From positions 496,001 through 560,000 of the forward strand of contig NZ_PTIX01000001.1 of assembly GCF_002934265.1 (NCBI RefSeq): a stretch of 64,000 nucleotides of DNA. The letters are read 5' to 3'. Position 1 is the first letter of the stretch, and every line of letters starts with the position of its first letter. The stretch is from Actinokineospora auranticolor (lineage in GTDB: Bacteria > Actinomycetota > Actinomycetes > Mycobacteriales > Pseudonocardiaceae). The position numbers were made by a program, and so were the translations under genes. Under the pieces are notes generated by a model. The model saw only the letters and a program-made list of their open reading frames with translations. It did no database searches and was not told the DNA's origin. This document shows positions 43,187-52,159 of the stretch, piece by piece.

Positions 43187-43957
43187 ATGCGACCCGTAGC
43201 CCTCATCACCGGCGCCTCGGCTGGCCTGGGTGTCGAATTCGCCGACCAGCTCGCCCGGAGAGGTCACGACCTGGTCCTTGTCGCCCGCTCCGCGGACCGC
43301 CTGCGCCAGGTCGCCGACAAGGTCACCGCCGCGCACGGCGTCACCTGCACCGTCGTCCCCGCCGACCTGGCCGACCCCGCCACCCCGGCCCGGATCGCGG
43401 AGGACCTCGAAAGACGCGGCATCGCCGTGCACACCCTGGTCAACAACGCGGGGTTCGGCTCGGTCGGGCGGTTCGAGGACATCGCCGCCGGTGTCGACCA
43501 GAACCAGGTCATGGTCAACGTCGCCGCCCTCGTCGCGCTGACCCGCGCCCTGGTCCCCGGCATGCTCGCCCGCGAGGACGGCGCGGTGATCAACGTCGCC
43601 TCCACCGCCGCCTTCCAGCCGTCCCCCTACTTCGCCACCTACAGCGCGGGCAAGACGTTCGTGCTCAACTTCAGCCTCGCCCTGCGCCAGGAGTACCGGG
43701 GGCGCGGCGTCAAGGTGCTGTGCCTGTGCCCGGGCGCCACCAAGACCGAGTTCTTCGACGAGATCGGCACCAAGGCCGCCGTCGGTCGGATGATGCCCGC
43801 CGCCCCGGTCGTGTCCGCCGCGCTCAAGGCCCTCGACCGCGACCGCGCCTACATCACCCCTGGTCTGCGCAACGCCTTCAACGCCCACTTGCTCCCGCGG
43901 CGCCCCCGCGCGTTCGTCGCCGCCGTCGCCAAGATGGTCACGCGATCTGCGGCCTGA
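43187..43957 (+). CDS. Short-chain dehydrogenase/reductase (classical SDR)
   Basis: The 256-residue oxidoreductase has the NAD(P)-binding TGASAGLG motif, NNAG, the catalytic Ser-Tyr-Lys in INVASTAAF and YSAGK, and CPGATKTEF. ATG 43187 follows AAAGGAG. The YSAGKTFVLNFSLALRQE region resembles SDRs acting on acyl or steroid-like substrates, but specificity is not determined. Control by the divergent TetR is likely. Confidence 0.88.
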   Translation: MRPVALITGASAGLGVEFADQLARRGHDLVLVARSADRLRQVADKVTAAHGVTCTVVPADLADPATPARIAEDLERRGIAVHTLVNNAGFGSVGRFEDIAAGVDQNQVMVNVAALVALTRALVPGMLAREDGAVINVASTAAFQPSPYFATYSAGKTFVLNFSLALRQEYRGRGVKVLCLCPGATKTEFFDEIGTKAAVGRMMPAAPVVSAALKALDRDRAYITPGLRNAFNAHLLPRRPRAFVAAVAKMVTRSAA

Positions 43958-44021
43958 CCTGCTGATTATTTTCTGTTATGCCAATTGATACAACAGGAAG
44001 TCGGCGGCTAGCGTTCCGACC

Positions 44022-44825
44022 ATGACCGAGGGCAGGGGCCGCGGCAGGCCCCGCAAGGACGCGGACGCGCTCGCCAGGTGGACGCCACCGGAGGGCTGGT
44101 CGCGGCTGGTCGCCTGGGTGTCGCCGGAGGAGAAGAAGGCGCTCAAGCACGTCGCCGTCGAGGCGGGCGTCTCGGTCGCGGATCTGGTTCGGTCGCTGGC
44201 CGCCGGGCTCACCGCCGGGGTCGTCTCGGCCGAGGAGCTGGTGGGTCAGGTCGTGAAGGGCAGGCACGTCATGGAGAAGATCCCCACGCTGTTCGAGCGG
44301 GACGACCGGTTCAAGGTCGTCGACCGCCCGCGCGCCGAGTGCGCGTGGGTGTTCGACGGCGCCGGTGTCGGCACGGAGAAGCTGGACGGCACCAACACCC
44401 GCCTCACCACCCGCGCCGGGCACCTCGTGCGCGTCGAGAAGCGCCGCAACCCCGGCAAGGACCACAAGGCCCGGGGCATCGTCGACGGCTGGTACGTCGA
44501 CACCGACCCCTCCGCCGCAGACGACAAGTGGATCCTCGCCGCCGCCCACAACACCGACGTGTCGGCGTGGCCCGACGGCGAGCACTCCTGCGAGGCGCTC
44601 GGTCCCCGGATCCAGGGCAACCCCCTGGGCCTGGACGACCACTTCTGCCTGCCCTTCGACCTCCAGGCCCCGCGGTACCCGGAGGTCCCGCGCACCTTCG
44701 AGGGCCTCCGCGGCTACCTGTCCACCCTGGACAGCCGGTTCGCGCCGGGGCACCTCGCCGAGGGCATCGTCTTCCACCACCCCGACGGCCGCCGCGCCAA
44801 GATCAAGCGCAAGGATTTCGCCTGA
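44022..44825 (+). CDS. RNA ligase-family protein with N-terminal ribbon-helix-helix-like segment
   Basis: The 267-residue protein contains the nucleotidyltransferase motifs of ATP-dependent RNA ligases: motif I TEKLDGTN with the adenylated Lys120, a GPRIQGNPLG block at 194-203, motif IV AEGIVFHHPDG and motif V AKIKRKDF (Lys260/Lys262). It lacks the extended C-terminal domain of T4 Rnl1, so it is a compact ligase. The first 70 residues are different: a GRGRPRKDADALARW AT-hook-like start and a WVSPEEKKALKHVAVEAGVSV helix pair resembling a ribbon-helix-helix or Arc-type DNA-binding segment. A DNA- or RNA-guided repair enzyme is inferred. The upstream region is A+T-rich. Confidence 0.75.
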   Translation: MTEGRGRGRPRKDADALARWTPPEGWSRLVAWVSPEEKKALKHVAVEAGVSVADLVRSLAAGLTAGVVSAEELVGQVVKGRHVMEKIPTLFERDDRFKVVDRPRAECAWVFDGAGVGTEKLDGTNTRLTTRAGHLVRVEKRRNPGKDHKARGIVDGWYVDTDPSAADDKWILAAAHNTDVSAWPDGEHSCEALGPRIQGNPLGLDDHFCLPFDLQAPRYPEVPRTFEGLRGYLSTLDSRFAPGHLAEGIVFHHPDGRRAKIKRKDFA

Positions 44826-44856
44826 CCGGCACGGCGCGCCACCCGAGGGAGTCCGG

Positions 44857-45423
44857 ATGTCGCAGTACGTCGTGGTCGCGGCCACGATGACCATCGCCCA
44901 GCCCCGGCTGCGGTCCTACCTGCGCGCGCCGGTCGCCCCGGCTTCCACCTGGTCCGAACAGGACTGGGCGGGCGTCTGCGACCCGTGGCCCCGGTACCGG
45001 GCGGAACTGCCGTCCGCCATCGCCGAGTGCGACCGCTGGATCAAGGGCGACTACGCGGACCTGCTGCGTGACTTCGACGAGCTCACGCTGCGCCACGACG
45101 ACGCCACCGACTCCCTCCTCCTCGAATTCGACACCCGAGCCGACTTCCAGCTCCCCACCCTGATCTGGGCCTGCTGCGTCCTGCGCGGCGTCACCCCGTT
45201 CATGGCCGACGACGACTCCGGCTGCGCCACCATCACCACCGACTGGGACGACGACGCGGAATTGCGCCTGCGCCTGTCCCCGAACCGTTCCGCGTTCCTC
45301 GACCCCGATCGGGACCGCGCCGCCATCGCCAAGGCGAAAGACGCCGATTTCGACGTCCGCCTCGCCATTTCCGACGCCGACCCGGACGAATCCGGCGCCG
45401 ACGTCCTCGACCGCCTGACCTGA
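44857..45423 (+). CDS. Uncharacterised acidic protein
   Basis: The 188-residue protein is rich in Asp/Arg, with no membrane helix or recognisable motif. Segments such as LRDFDELTLRHDDATDSLL and PTLIWACCVLRGVTPFMAD suggest a compact globular domain. GAGGGAG precedes ATG 44857. It lies 31 bases after the RNA ligase gene and is probably co-transcribed with it, so it may be a partner of the ligase. Confidence 0.6.
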   Translation: MSQYVVVAATMTIAQPRLRSYLRAPVAPASTWSEQDWAGVCDPWPRYRAELPSAIAECDRWIKGDYADLLRDFDELTLRHDDATDSLLLEFDTRADFQLPTLIWACCVLRGVTPFMADDDSGCATITTDWDDDAELRLRLSPNRSAFLDPDRDRAAIAKAKDADFDVRLAISDADPDESGADVLDRLT

Positions 45424-45474
45424 CCTCCACCGCGCGCCGCAGGCTAGGGTCGGAAGGGACGAGGGGAGACGTCC

Positions 45475-46323
45475 GTGGACGGGATCAGGCGGCGGATCGC
45501 GGCGCAGGTGTTCGAGCGGGTGGCGGGTCCGGAAGGACCCGAGAACCGCAGGCGGATCCACGAGACACCGGGGGAGCGGTGGTTCGCCGAGGACAGTCCC
45601 ATCCGCGTCGTGCACGGCGACGCGTCGATGTTCGTCGGTGGGCTCCGGGCCCTGCTGCTCCAGTCCCTGCACCCCGTGGCGATGGCCGCCGTCGCCGCCC
45701 ACTCCGGCTACCGGGGCGACCCGTGGGGCCGCCTCCAGCGCACCAGCACCTTCCTCGCGACCACCACCTACGCCACCGCCGAGGACGCCCAGGCCATCGT
45801 GGACAAGGTCCGCCGCATCCACACCAAGGTGCGGGGCACCACCGACGAGGGCGTCCCCTACGTCGCCGCCGACCCGCACCTGCTGACCTGGGTGCACATC
45901 GCCGAGATCGACAGCTTCCTCCGGGCCCACCGCCAGTTCGGTGCCCACCAGCTCGACGAGGACGGCTACGACGGCTACGTCGCCGACACGGCCAAGATCG
46001 CCACCGCCCTCGGCGTCCCCGACCCGCCCACCACGCAGAAAGAACTCGCCGACCGCCTCGCCGAGTACCGCCCCCTGCTGCGCTCAACGCCCGCAGCCCG
46101 CGACACGGCCAAATTTCTCCTGCTCACCCCACCCGTCCCGATCCCGATGCGCGTCCCCTACGCGTTCCTGGGCGCGACCGCAGTCGCGATGCTGCCCACC
46201 TGGGCCCGCAAGGAACTGGGCATCCCACACGTCCCCGGCCTCAGCAGCCGCGTCGGCATCTTCGCGGGCCACGGCATCGTCCGCACCATCCGCTGGTTCA
46301 TGACCGCCCCCGCCAACGGCTGA
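45475..46323 (+). CDS. DUF2236/MpaB-like oxygenase-family protein
   Basis: The 282-residue protein matches the ER-bound oxygenase MpaB/latex-clearing family (DUF2236): RVVHGDASMFVGGLRALLLQ, SLHPVAMAAVAAHSG, GDPWGRLQRT and a later HIAEIDSFL. Characterised relatives bind heme and cleave isoprenoid chains, but most bacterial copies are unstudied. It begins at GTG 45475 and ends at a strong hairpin. The RNA-ligase unit lies upstream on the same strand. Confidence 0.85.
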   Translation: MDGIRRRIAAQVFERVAGPEGPENRRRIHETPGERWFAEDSPIRVVHGDASMFVGGLRALLLQSLHPVAMAAVAAHSGYRGDPWGRLQRTSTFLATTTYATAEDAQAIVDKVRRIHTKVRGTTDEGVPYVAADPHLLTWVHIAEIDSFLRAHRQFGAHQLDEDGYDGYVADTAKIATALGVPDPPTTQKELADRLAEYRPLLRSTPAARDTAKFLLLTPPVPIPMRVPYAFLGATAVAMLPTWARKELGIPHVPGLSSRVGIFAGHGIVRTIRWFMTAPANG

Positions 46324-46345
46324 GGGCCGGTCCGAAGACCGGCCC
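46324..46345. terminator. Bidirectional hairpin between convergent genes
   Basis: GGGCCGGTC and GACCGGCCC pair around a CGAA tetraloop immediately after the MpaB-like stop codon, convergent to the MFS operon. Confidence 0.8.
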
Positions 46346-46421
46346 CCAGCCCACTTGGTATCGGGATGCGCCAACGTCGCGTTGCGACATTGTGGTGTCG
46401 CCATCGACGCACCCCGAGTCT

Positions 46422-47663
46422 TCAGAGCGCCCCCGGTGGCACCGTTTCCACCTCGTCGGCCACCACCCGTTCGGTGACCCCGGGGGACGCTGGCCGCCTG
46501 CGCAGCTTGGGCAGCACCGCCCACCAGACCAGGGCCGCCGCGCACGTGTAGGCAGTCGCCATGGTCATGCTCATGGTCAGCGCGGTGGTGCCGCCCAGCG
46601 ACACCAGCGGCGCGACCAGCGGGCCGACCGCGAACCCGGTCGTGCCCAGCAGCGCCGCCGCCGTGCCCGCCCGGTCCTTGTGGTCGGCCAGGGCCAGCGC
46701 CGTGCCGTTCGACTGCGCGCCGCCGCTGAGGAGCATCAGCAGCGCCAGCGCGACGAGCAGGGCGACCAGCCCCGCGTCGAACAGCACCGAGGCCAGCATG
46801 GCCACCGCGGCCAGCGCGGTGATGGCCGTGCCGATCGAGTACATCCGGGCCGGTCCGGCGCGGCGCACCACGACCCGGTTGATCTGCGCGCCCACCACCG
46901 ACATGACCGCGTTGGCGGCGAAGCACACGCTGAACAGCTGCGGGCTCAACGAGAAGCCGTCCTGCAGCACGAAGCTGATCGAGGCCAGGTAGGTGAAGAA
47001 CCCGATCCCGCCGAACGACCCGACCAGCAGGAAGCACAGGAACAGCTTGTCCTTGAGCAGCACCCCGAACTCGCGGACGCCGTCACCCTTGGTCCGCCGC
47101 CCGTCCGGCGGCAGGCTCTCCGGCAACGCCGCCCAGGCGAGCACGAACAGCGCGACCCCGATCCCGGCCAGCACGGCGAAGATGCCCCGCCAGCCCATGA
47201 CCGGCGCCAGCTGGCCGCCGACCACCGGCGCCACGATCGGCGCGATCGCCCCGACCGTGGTCAGCATGGCCAGCAGCCGCACGAGTTCCACGCCGTCGGT
47301 CAGGTCGCGCGCGACCGCCAGCGCGATCACGATGCCCGCCGACCCGCTCAGCCCCTGGAAGAACCGGGCGGCGAGCAGCAGCTCGATCGACGGCGTGATC
47401 GCGCAGACCAGCGACAGCACCGCGAACAGGCCGACCCCCACGAGCAGTGGGGGCCGCCTGCCGTAGCGGTCGCTGAGCGGGCCCACGAGCAGCTGCCCGA
47501 GGGCCAGCCCCAGCATGCAGGCCGACATCGTCGCCTGCGCCAGGCTCGAACTGGTGTGCAGATCGCCCGCTAGTTCCGGTAGCGCGGGCATGTACAGGTC
47601 CATCGAGATGGGCCCGAACATCTCCAGCAGGCCGAGCACGACGGCGACGCGGCCCAGCTTCAC
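46422..47663 (-). CDS. MFS transporter, Bcr/CflA drug-resistance subfamily
   Basis: The 413-residue protein has 12 membrane helices and the Bcr/CflA-type motif GPLSDRYGRRPPLLVG between helices 2 and 3. It is the last gene of a five-gene operon (alcohol dehydrogenase, aldo/keto reductase, two esterases, MFS), joined to the esterase upstream by a GTGA overlap. It could export a toxic product or the unmodified substrate of the pathway. Bcr/CflA members usually export drugs; uptake is less likely. Confidence 0.88.
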   Translation of the reverse strand: MKLGRVAVVLGLLEMFGPISMDLYMPALPELAGDLHTSSSLAQATMSACMLGLALGQLLVGPLSDRYGRRPPLLVGVGLFAVLSLVCAITPSIELLLAARFFQGLSGSAGIVIALAVARDLTDGVELVRLLAMLTTVGAIAPIVAPVVGGQLAPVMGWRGIFAVLAGIGVALFVLAWAALPESLPPDGRRTKGDGVREFGVLLKDKLFLCFLLVGSFGGIGFFTYLASISFVLQDGFSLSPQLFSVCFAANAVMSVVGAQINRVVVRRAGPARMYSIGTAITALAAVAMLASVLFDAGLVALLVALALLMLLSGGAQSNGTALALADHKDRAGTAAALLGTTGFAVGPLVAPLVSLGGTTALTMSMTMATAYTCAAALVWWAVLPKLRRRPASPGVTERVVADEVETVPPGAL

Positions 47664-48676
47664 GGTGTGCCGGTACCTTCCGCCGGGCGCTCCGGGCCGA
47701 AGATCCGGCGCAGCCAGGACAGCCGCGTCGCCTCCGCGGTGCGCGACACCTCGGCGTCGGGCGAGAAGCCCGAGAAGCCGTGGTAGCCACCCGCCCAGAT
47801 GTGCAGCTCGGCCTGGCCGCCGGTCGCCCAGATGCGCAGCGCGTACTCGGTCGCCTCGTCGCGGAAGATCTCCGCGGCGCCGACGTCGATGAACGCGGGC
47901 GGCAGGTTCGACAGGTCCGCCATCCGCGCGGGCACCTGGTACGGCGACGCCTCGTCGGTGAACCGCTTCGAGCCGAGGATCGCGTCCCAGGCCGTGTCGT
48001 TGTTGTTGCGGTCCCAGGCACCCCGACCGTCGTACTGGCGGGTGGACGCCGACTCGTTGCGGTCGTCGAGCATCGGGCAGATCAGCCCCTGCCCGGCGAT
48101 CGCGGGGCCGCCGCGGTCGCGGGCCAGCAGCGCGACACCGGCCGAGAGGCCGCCGCCCGCGCTGGCCCCGGTCACCACGACCCGGTTCGGGTCGATGCCC
48201 AGCTCGTCGGCGTGCTCGGCCAGCCACACCAGACCGGCGTAGCAGTCCTCGACCGCCGCCGGGGCCGGGTGCTCCGGCGCCAGCCGGTACTCCACCGACA
48301 CGCCCACCGCGCCGAAGCGCAGCACGTCGGCGATCAGGCCGGCGATCCCGAAGAACCGGTTGCCCAGCACCATGCCGCCGCCGTGGATGCAGTAGATCGC
48401 GGGGGCCGGGGTTGCGGGCAGGTCGCGCGGCCGCACGATCGTCACGACGATGTCAGGCTCGCCCGCCGGACCGGGGACCGTGCGGTCCTCGATCTCGACC
48501 GGCTGGTCGCCGACCATCACCTCGACGGGCGGGATGATGGTGGCGAAGTGCTCCCGGTTGGCCAGGATCGTGTCCGCGCGCAGCGGGATCTGCTCGACCA
48601 GGTCGAGGAACGCCGCCAGGCCCGGCTCGAGCTCCGGGTCGTAGGGGACCGGGGGCAGTGGCTGGTAGTCGCTCAC
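47660..48676 (-). CDS. HSL-family alpha/beta hydrolase (esterase), copy 1
   Basis: The 338-residue hydrolase has the HGGG oxyanion motif at 98-101 (YCIHGGGMVLG), nucleophile Ser172 in TGASAGGGL, and late Asp and His positions (FIDVGAAE, GGYHGFSGF). This is the hormone-sensitive-lipase esterase family. It shares over half its motif regions with the next gene upstream, so the pair arose by duplication. GTGA overlaps link it on both sides. The substrate is an ester, probably of a small or medium-size molecule. Confidence 0.9.
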   Translation of the reverse strand: MSDYQPLPPVPYDPELEPGLAAFLDLVEQIPLRADTILANREHFATIIPPVEVMVGDQPVEIEDRTVPGPAGEPDIVVTIVRPRDLPATPAPAIYCIHGGGMVLGNRFFGIAGLIADVLRFGAVGVSVEYRLAPEHPAPAAVEDCYAGLVWLAEHADELGIDPNRVVVTGASAGGGLSAGVALLARDRGGPAIAGQGLICPMLDDRNESASTRQYDGRGAWDRNNNDTAWDAILGSKRFTDEASPYQVPARMADLSNLPPAFIDVGAAEIFRDEATEYALRIWATGGQAELHIWAGGYHGFSGFSPDAEVSRTAEATRLSWLRRIFGPERPAEGTGTP

Positions 48677-49650
48677 TCGCCCTCCAGACCCAGCACGCGG
48701 CGGAACCAGGAGTTGCGGGTCTCCAGCGCGATCTTGCTGACCGGCCACTCCGGTACGTACATGTCGAAGCCGTGGAACGCGCCGCTCCACACGTGCAGCT
48801 CGGCCTGGCCGCCGGTCTCCCAGATGCGCAGCGCGTACTGGGTGTCCTCGTCGCGGAACGGCTCGGCGCTGCCGACCTCGATGAACGCGGGCGGCAGGTT
48901 CGACAGGTCGGTCGCCCGGGTCGGCGCCGCGTACGGCGACACCGCGTCGGTGCCGACCTTGTCGCCCAGCAGCGAGAACCAACCCGCCAGGTTCGCCTCG
49001 CGGGTCCAGGTGCCGATGCCCTTGTACTGGTGGCTGGCGACCGTGGTGTTGGTGTCGTCGATCATCGGGCACAGCAGCAGCTGACCCGCCAGCGCCGGAC
49101 CGCCGCGGTCGCGGGCCAGCAGCGCGACACCGGCGGACAGGCCGCCGCCCGCGCTGCCGCCCATGACCACGATGCGGTTCGGGTCGACGTTCAGCTCGGC
49201 CGCGTTCTTCGACATCCACACCAGACCGGCGTAGCAGTCCTCGACCGGGGCCGGGTCCGGGTGCTCCGGCGCCAGCCGGTACTCCACGTTGACCGCGACG
49301 ACGTTGAGCTCGAGCACCAGGGCCAGCAACCTGCCGACGTCCATGTTGCGGTGGCCGACCATCATGCCGCCGCCGTGGATGTTGTACAGGCCGGGCACGG
49401 TCCCGGTGAGGCCGCGCGGGGAGATGATGGTGATCTCCAGGTCCGGCGCGCCGTCCGGACCGGGGATGGTCCGCTCGACGACGTCGACCGGCGCGTCCCC
49501 GACCTGCACGGCGGCGGGCGGGAACATCGCGGCCATGCCCGCGCGCATGGCGGGGATGGTCTCCGGGGTGAACGGCGGCGCGTCGGGCTGCGTGACCTGC
49601 GCCAGCGCGGGCTCGATGTCCGGGTCGAACGGCACGGGTGTGGTGCTCAC
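48673..49650 (-). CDS. HSL-family alpha/beta hydrolase (esterase), copy 2
   Basis: The 325-residue esterase has an HGGG motif (YNIHGGGMMVG), nucleophile Ser in MGGSAGGGL, and EVGSAE and AFHGFDMY for the acid and His. GTG 49650 is preferred because GAGGAG lies six bases upstream; a GTG at 49686 overlapping the aldo/keto reductase stop is the alternative. Tandem copies of diverged esterases in one operon suggest substrates with two different ester bonds. Confidence 0.88.
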   Translation of the reverse strand: MSTTPVPFDPDIEPALAQVTQPDAPPFTPETIPAMRAGMAAMFPPAAVQVGDAPVDVVERTIPGPDGAPDLEITIISPRGLTGTVPGLYNIHGGGMMVGHRNMDVGRLLALVLELNVVAVNVEYRLAPEHPDPAPVEDCYAGLVWMSKNAAELNVDPNRIVVMGGSAGGGLSAGVALLARDRGGPALAGQLLLCPMIDDTNTTVASHQYKGIGTWTREANLAGWFSLLGDKVGTDAVSPYAAPTRATDLSNLPPAFIEVGSAEPFRDEDTQYALRIWETGGQAELHVWSGAFHGFDMYVPEWPVSKIALETRNSWFRRVLGLEGE

Positions 49651-49682
49651 GGCAGGCTCCTCGCTCGCGGGTAGGGGGGTGC

Positions 49683-50636
49683 TCACGGACCCTCGGGGTT
49701 GACCAGGTCGCGGTCCACCCAGAACGGCTCGACCAGCGCGCGCAGCTCGGCGGCACCGACCTGGGCGACCAGGTCGACGGCGGCCAGGTTGTCCTGCAGC
49801 TGCGACATCTTGGTCGCGCCGAACAGCGTGGTGATGTTCGCCGGGTGGGTCAGGGTGAACGCCACGGCCAGCCGCGCCGGGCTGGTGCCCAGGCCCTCGG
49901 CGACGGCGGCGAACTCGCCCGCGCGCTCCTTGATGGCCGCCTGCACGCCACCCGGGTCGCGGCCGACCTCGCGGCCGGACGAGCTGCCCACCAGCAGACC
50001 ACCCTCGAGCACGTCCGAGGACTGCATGGTGAAGCCGTCGGCGAACAGCGCGCCGAAGGGCTCGCCGTCCGGGATGGACCGGCGGGCCACGCTGTACTTG
50101 AGCTGCGCGATCGACGGGCCATCGACGCCGGTCTCGGCGGCGATCTCCTGGAGCTTGCGGATGTTGCTCGCCGACCAGTTGTTCACGCCCCACGCGCGGA
50201 TCAGGCCCGCGGCCTTGAGGTTGGCCAGGTCCGCGACCAGCTCCTCCAGCACGATGTCGTCGCGCCGGATGTCACCGAGGATGACCAGGTCGGCGATGCC
50301 GAAGCCGCCGCGCAGCAGCGCGTTCTCCAGCTGCGGGCGGAACCCGTCCGCGCCGAAGCCCTCCAGCCACAGCTTGGCCGAGACCAGGTACTCCTCGCGG
50401 GCCACGCCCGCGGCGCGGATGGCCGCGCCCCAGATGACGTCGGTGAACACGGCGGGCATGCCGGGGAAGCCGTACACGCCGACGTCGAACAGGTTGATGC
50501 CCGCGTCCACCGCCGCGCGGAGCAGCGCCACGGTGTCGGCGAAGTCCATGCGGTCATAGGTGTGCCACGAGCCGATGGAGAGCTGCGAGATCTCCAGATC
50601 GGTGGTGCCGAGCTGCTTGCGGGAAACGGGGGTCAT
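49683..50636 (-). CDS. Aldo/keto reductase family protein
   Basis: The 317-residue TIM-barrel protein starts LGTTDLEISQLSIGSWHTY and has the NADPH-binding and active-site segments FDVGVYGFPG and VSAKLWLEG, plus IRAWGVNNWSASNI. The usual catalytic histidine (in a Q/L-x-H segment) is replaced: the corresponding stretch is LVILGDIRRDD. It may therefore be a modified or degenerate catalyst. AGGAGG precedes ATG 50636. It is 55 bases behind the alcohol dehydrogenase in the same operon. Confidence 0.85.
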   Translation of the reverse strand: MTPVSRKQLGTTDLEISQLSIGSWHTYDRMDFADTVALLRAAVDAGINLFDVGVYGFPGMPAVFTDVIWGAAIRAAGVAREEYLVSAKLWLEGFGADGFRPQLENALLRGGFGIADLVILGDIRRDDIVLEELVADLANLKAAGLIRAWGVNNWSASNIRKLQEIAAETGVDGPSIAQLKYSVARRSIPDGEPFGALFADGFTMQSSDVLEGGLLVGSSSGREVGRDPGGVQAAIKERAGEFAAVAEGLGTSPARLAVAFTLTHPANITTLFGATKMSQLQDNLAAVDLVAQVGAAELRALVEPFWVDRDLVNPEGP

Positions 50637-50691
50637 GCTGAGGGCCTCCTGCTGCTTTGGGGGAGACGGATCTGGGGGTGGTGGTTTGGGA

Positions 50692-51798
50692 CTACGGCAG
50701 ACGCGGGTCGATGACGGCCTTGACCTCGTCGAGCCGGTGCATGGCCTCGATCCGCTCGGAAGCGGCGGAGAGGCCGACGGGCTCGCCGAAGAGGCGGTCC
50801 CACGGGAAGCGCCCACCGAACGCGCCGAAGAACTCGATCGCGCGGTGGTAGTCGGAGATGTCGCCGTTGAGCGAACCGGAGATGGTCAGCTCCTTGCCCA
50901 TCACCATGCCCAGCGGCAGCGGCGCGCCGACCGGGCCGGTGCTGCCGACGATGACGACCTGGCCGCGCTGCGCGGCCATGGCGACGGCCTCGGGGCCCAC
51001 CGACGGGGCGCCCGCGAAGTCCATGACCAGGTCCGCGCCGCGGCCGCCGGTCAGCTCCTGGACCTTCTCGATGATGCCCTCGGAGCCCGCCGCGATGTCC
51101 ACGGTGGCGTCGGCGCCGAAGTCGCCCGCGAGGGTGAGCCGGGACTCGGGCGCGCCGACGGTGATGACCTGGGCGGCACCGGAGATGTGCGCGACGGCGG
51201 TGGCGAAGATGCCCAGTGCGCCGGAACCCTGCACCACGACCCGCTTGCCGGTCAGCCCGCCGACGTAGGTGAAGGCGCGCAGCACGGTCTTGGCCGCGCA
51301 GCCCGCCATCGCGGCCCAGGTGCTCGGCACGGTCTCGGGCAGCAGCAGCTTCGCCGCGCGCGGCACGACGTAGGCGTACTCGCACAACCCGGCGGTGGCG
51401 TAGGGCGGAACATCCGACCTCTGGAGGAATCCGTAGCCGCGGCGCGAACAAGCGACAGGTTCGCGCAGGACCACGCAGCCGAAGCACTCACCGCAGGTCG
51501 ACTCGGACCACCCGATGCGGGCGCCCACCTCGACGTCGCGGCCCAGCGCGTCCTTGGTGCCCGCGCCGACGGCGACGACCTCGCCGACCATCTCGTGGCC
51601 CAGCACCATCGGCAGCATGCCGGGGAAGCTCATCTTCCCGGACCAGATCTCGACGTCGGTGCCGCACAGCGTGGCGCAGGAGACGTGCACCAGGGCGGCG
51701 CCGGGCTCGATCTCGGTGGGCAGCGGGAGTTCGGTGAGGGTGAGCGGCGCGCTGTGCTCGGTCAGCACCGCCGCGCGGGTGGAGGTCGGGACAGTCAT
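50692..51798 (-). CDS. Zinc-dependent alcohol dehydrogenase
   Basis: The 368-residue MDR protein has catalytic-zinc ligands Cys45 and His68/Glu69 (GHEMVGEV), structural-zinc cysteines 102, 105, 108 and 117, and the Rossmann motif GSGALGIFATA. It is the first gene of the five-gene operon, behind GGAAAGG. It interconverts an alcohol and aldehyde or ketone, presumably from esterase products. A TCTACG operator-like site covers its promoter. Confidence 0.9.
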   Translation of the reverse strand: MTVPTSTRAAVLTEHSAPLTLTELPLPTEIEPGAALVHVSCATLCGTDVEIWSGKMSFPGMLPMVLGHEMVGEVVAVGAGTKDALGRDVEVGARIGWSESTCGECFGCVVLREPVACSRRGYGFLQRSDVPPYATAGLCEYAYVVPRAAKLLLPETVPSTWAAMAGCAAKTVLRAFTYVGGLTGKRVVVQGSGALGIFATAVAHISGAAQVITVGAPESRLTLAGDFGADATVDIAAGSEGIIEKVQELTGGRGADLVMDFAGAPSVGPEAVAMAAQRGQVVIVGSTGPVGAPLPLGMVMGKELTISGSLNGDISDYHRAIEFFGAFGGRFPWDRLFGEPVGLSAASERIEAMHRLDEVKAVIDPRLP

Positions 51799-51855
51799 CG
51801 GCAAAGCCTTTCCGTGGCGCCGGGCCCGCAGTGGATGTGCTGCCCGTCTCGTTAG

Positions 51856-51869
51856 TCTACGGATGTCGA
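51856..51869. promoter_or_regulatory. TCTACG operator-like site, alcohol dehydrogenase operon promoter
   Basis: TCTACGGATGTCGA overlaps the minus-strand -10 (TAGACT) and lies 58 bases before the start codon. It matches the palindrome TCTACGATCGTAGA at 10 of 14 positions. Confidence 0.6.
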
Positions 51870-52125
51870 TTAAAAAGTCGAGAACCCGGGTATCCCGTGC
51901 CACCGCAACCGATCCGGCCGGGTGGACGGCCCACCGCTCGTCCACTGTGGTCGATCGGGCCGGGTCGCGCGCGGTGCGCGGCTCCGGCGGGTGGCGCAGG
52001 ACGTCGGACGTCGGCTGCCCGACGTCCGGTGTCCGGTTCTTCGAGCGGGCGCGGTGCGCGCGCCGGTTTCGGGCCACTGGTGTCGGCTTAGCGGCGGATC
52101 ACCCGATTTCACCCGGTAAACGAGT

Positions 52126-52155
52126 GGAGCGGGGCCGGTTTCCCGGCCCCGCTCC
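52126..52155 (-). terminator. Hairpin terminator after the SDR
   Basis: GGAGCGGGGCCGG and CCGGCCCCGCTCC form a perfect 13-base stem with a TTTC loop. Confidence 0.85.
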
Positions 52156-52159
52156 GACA

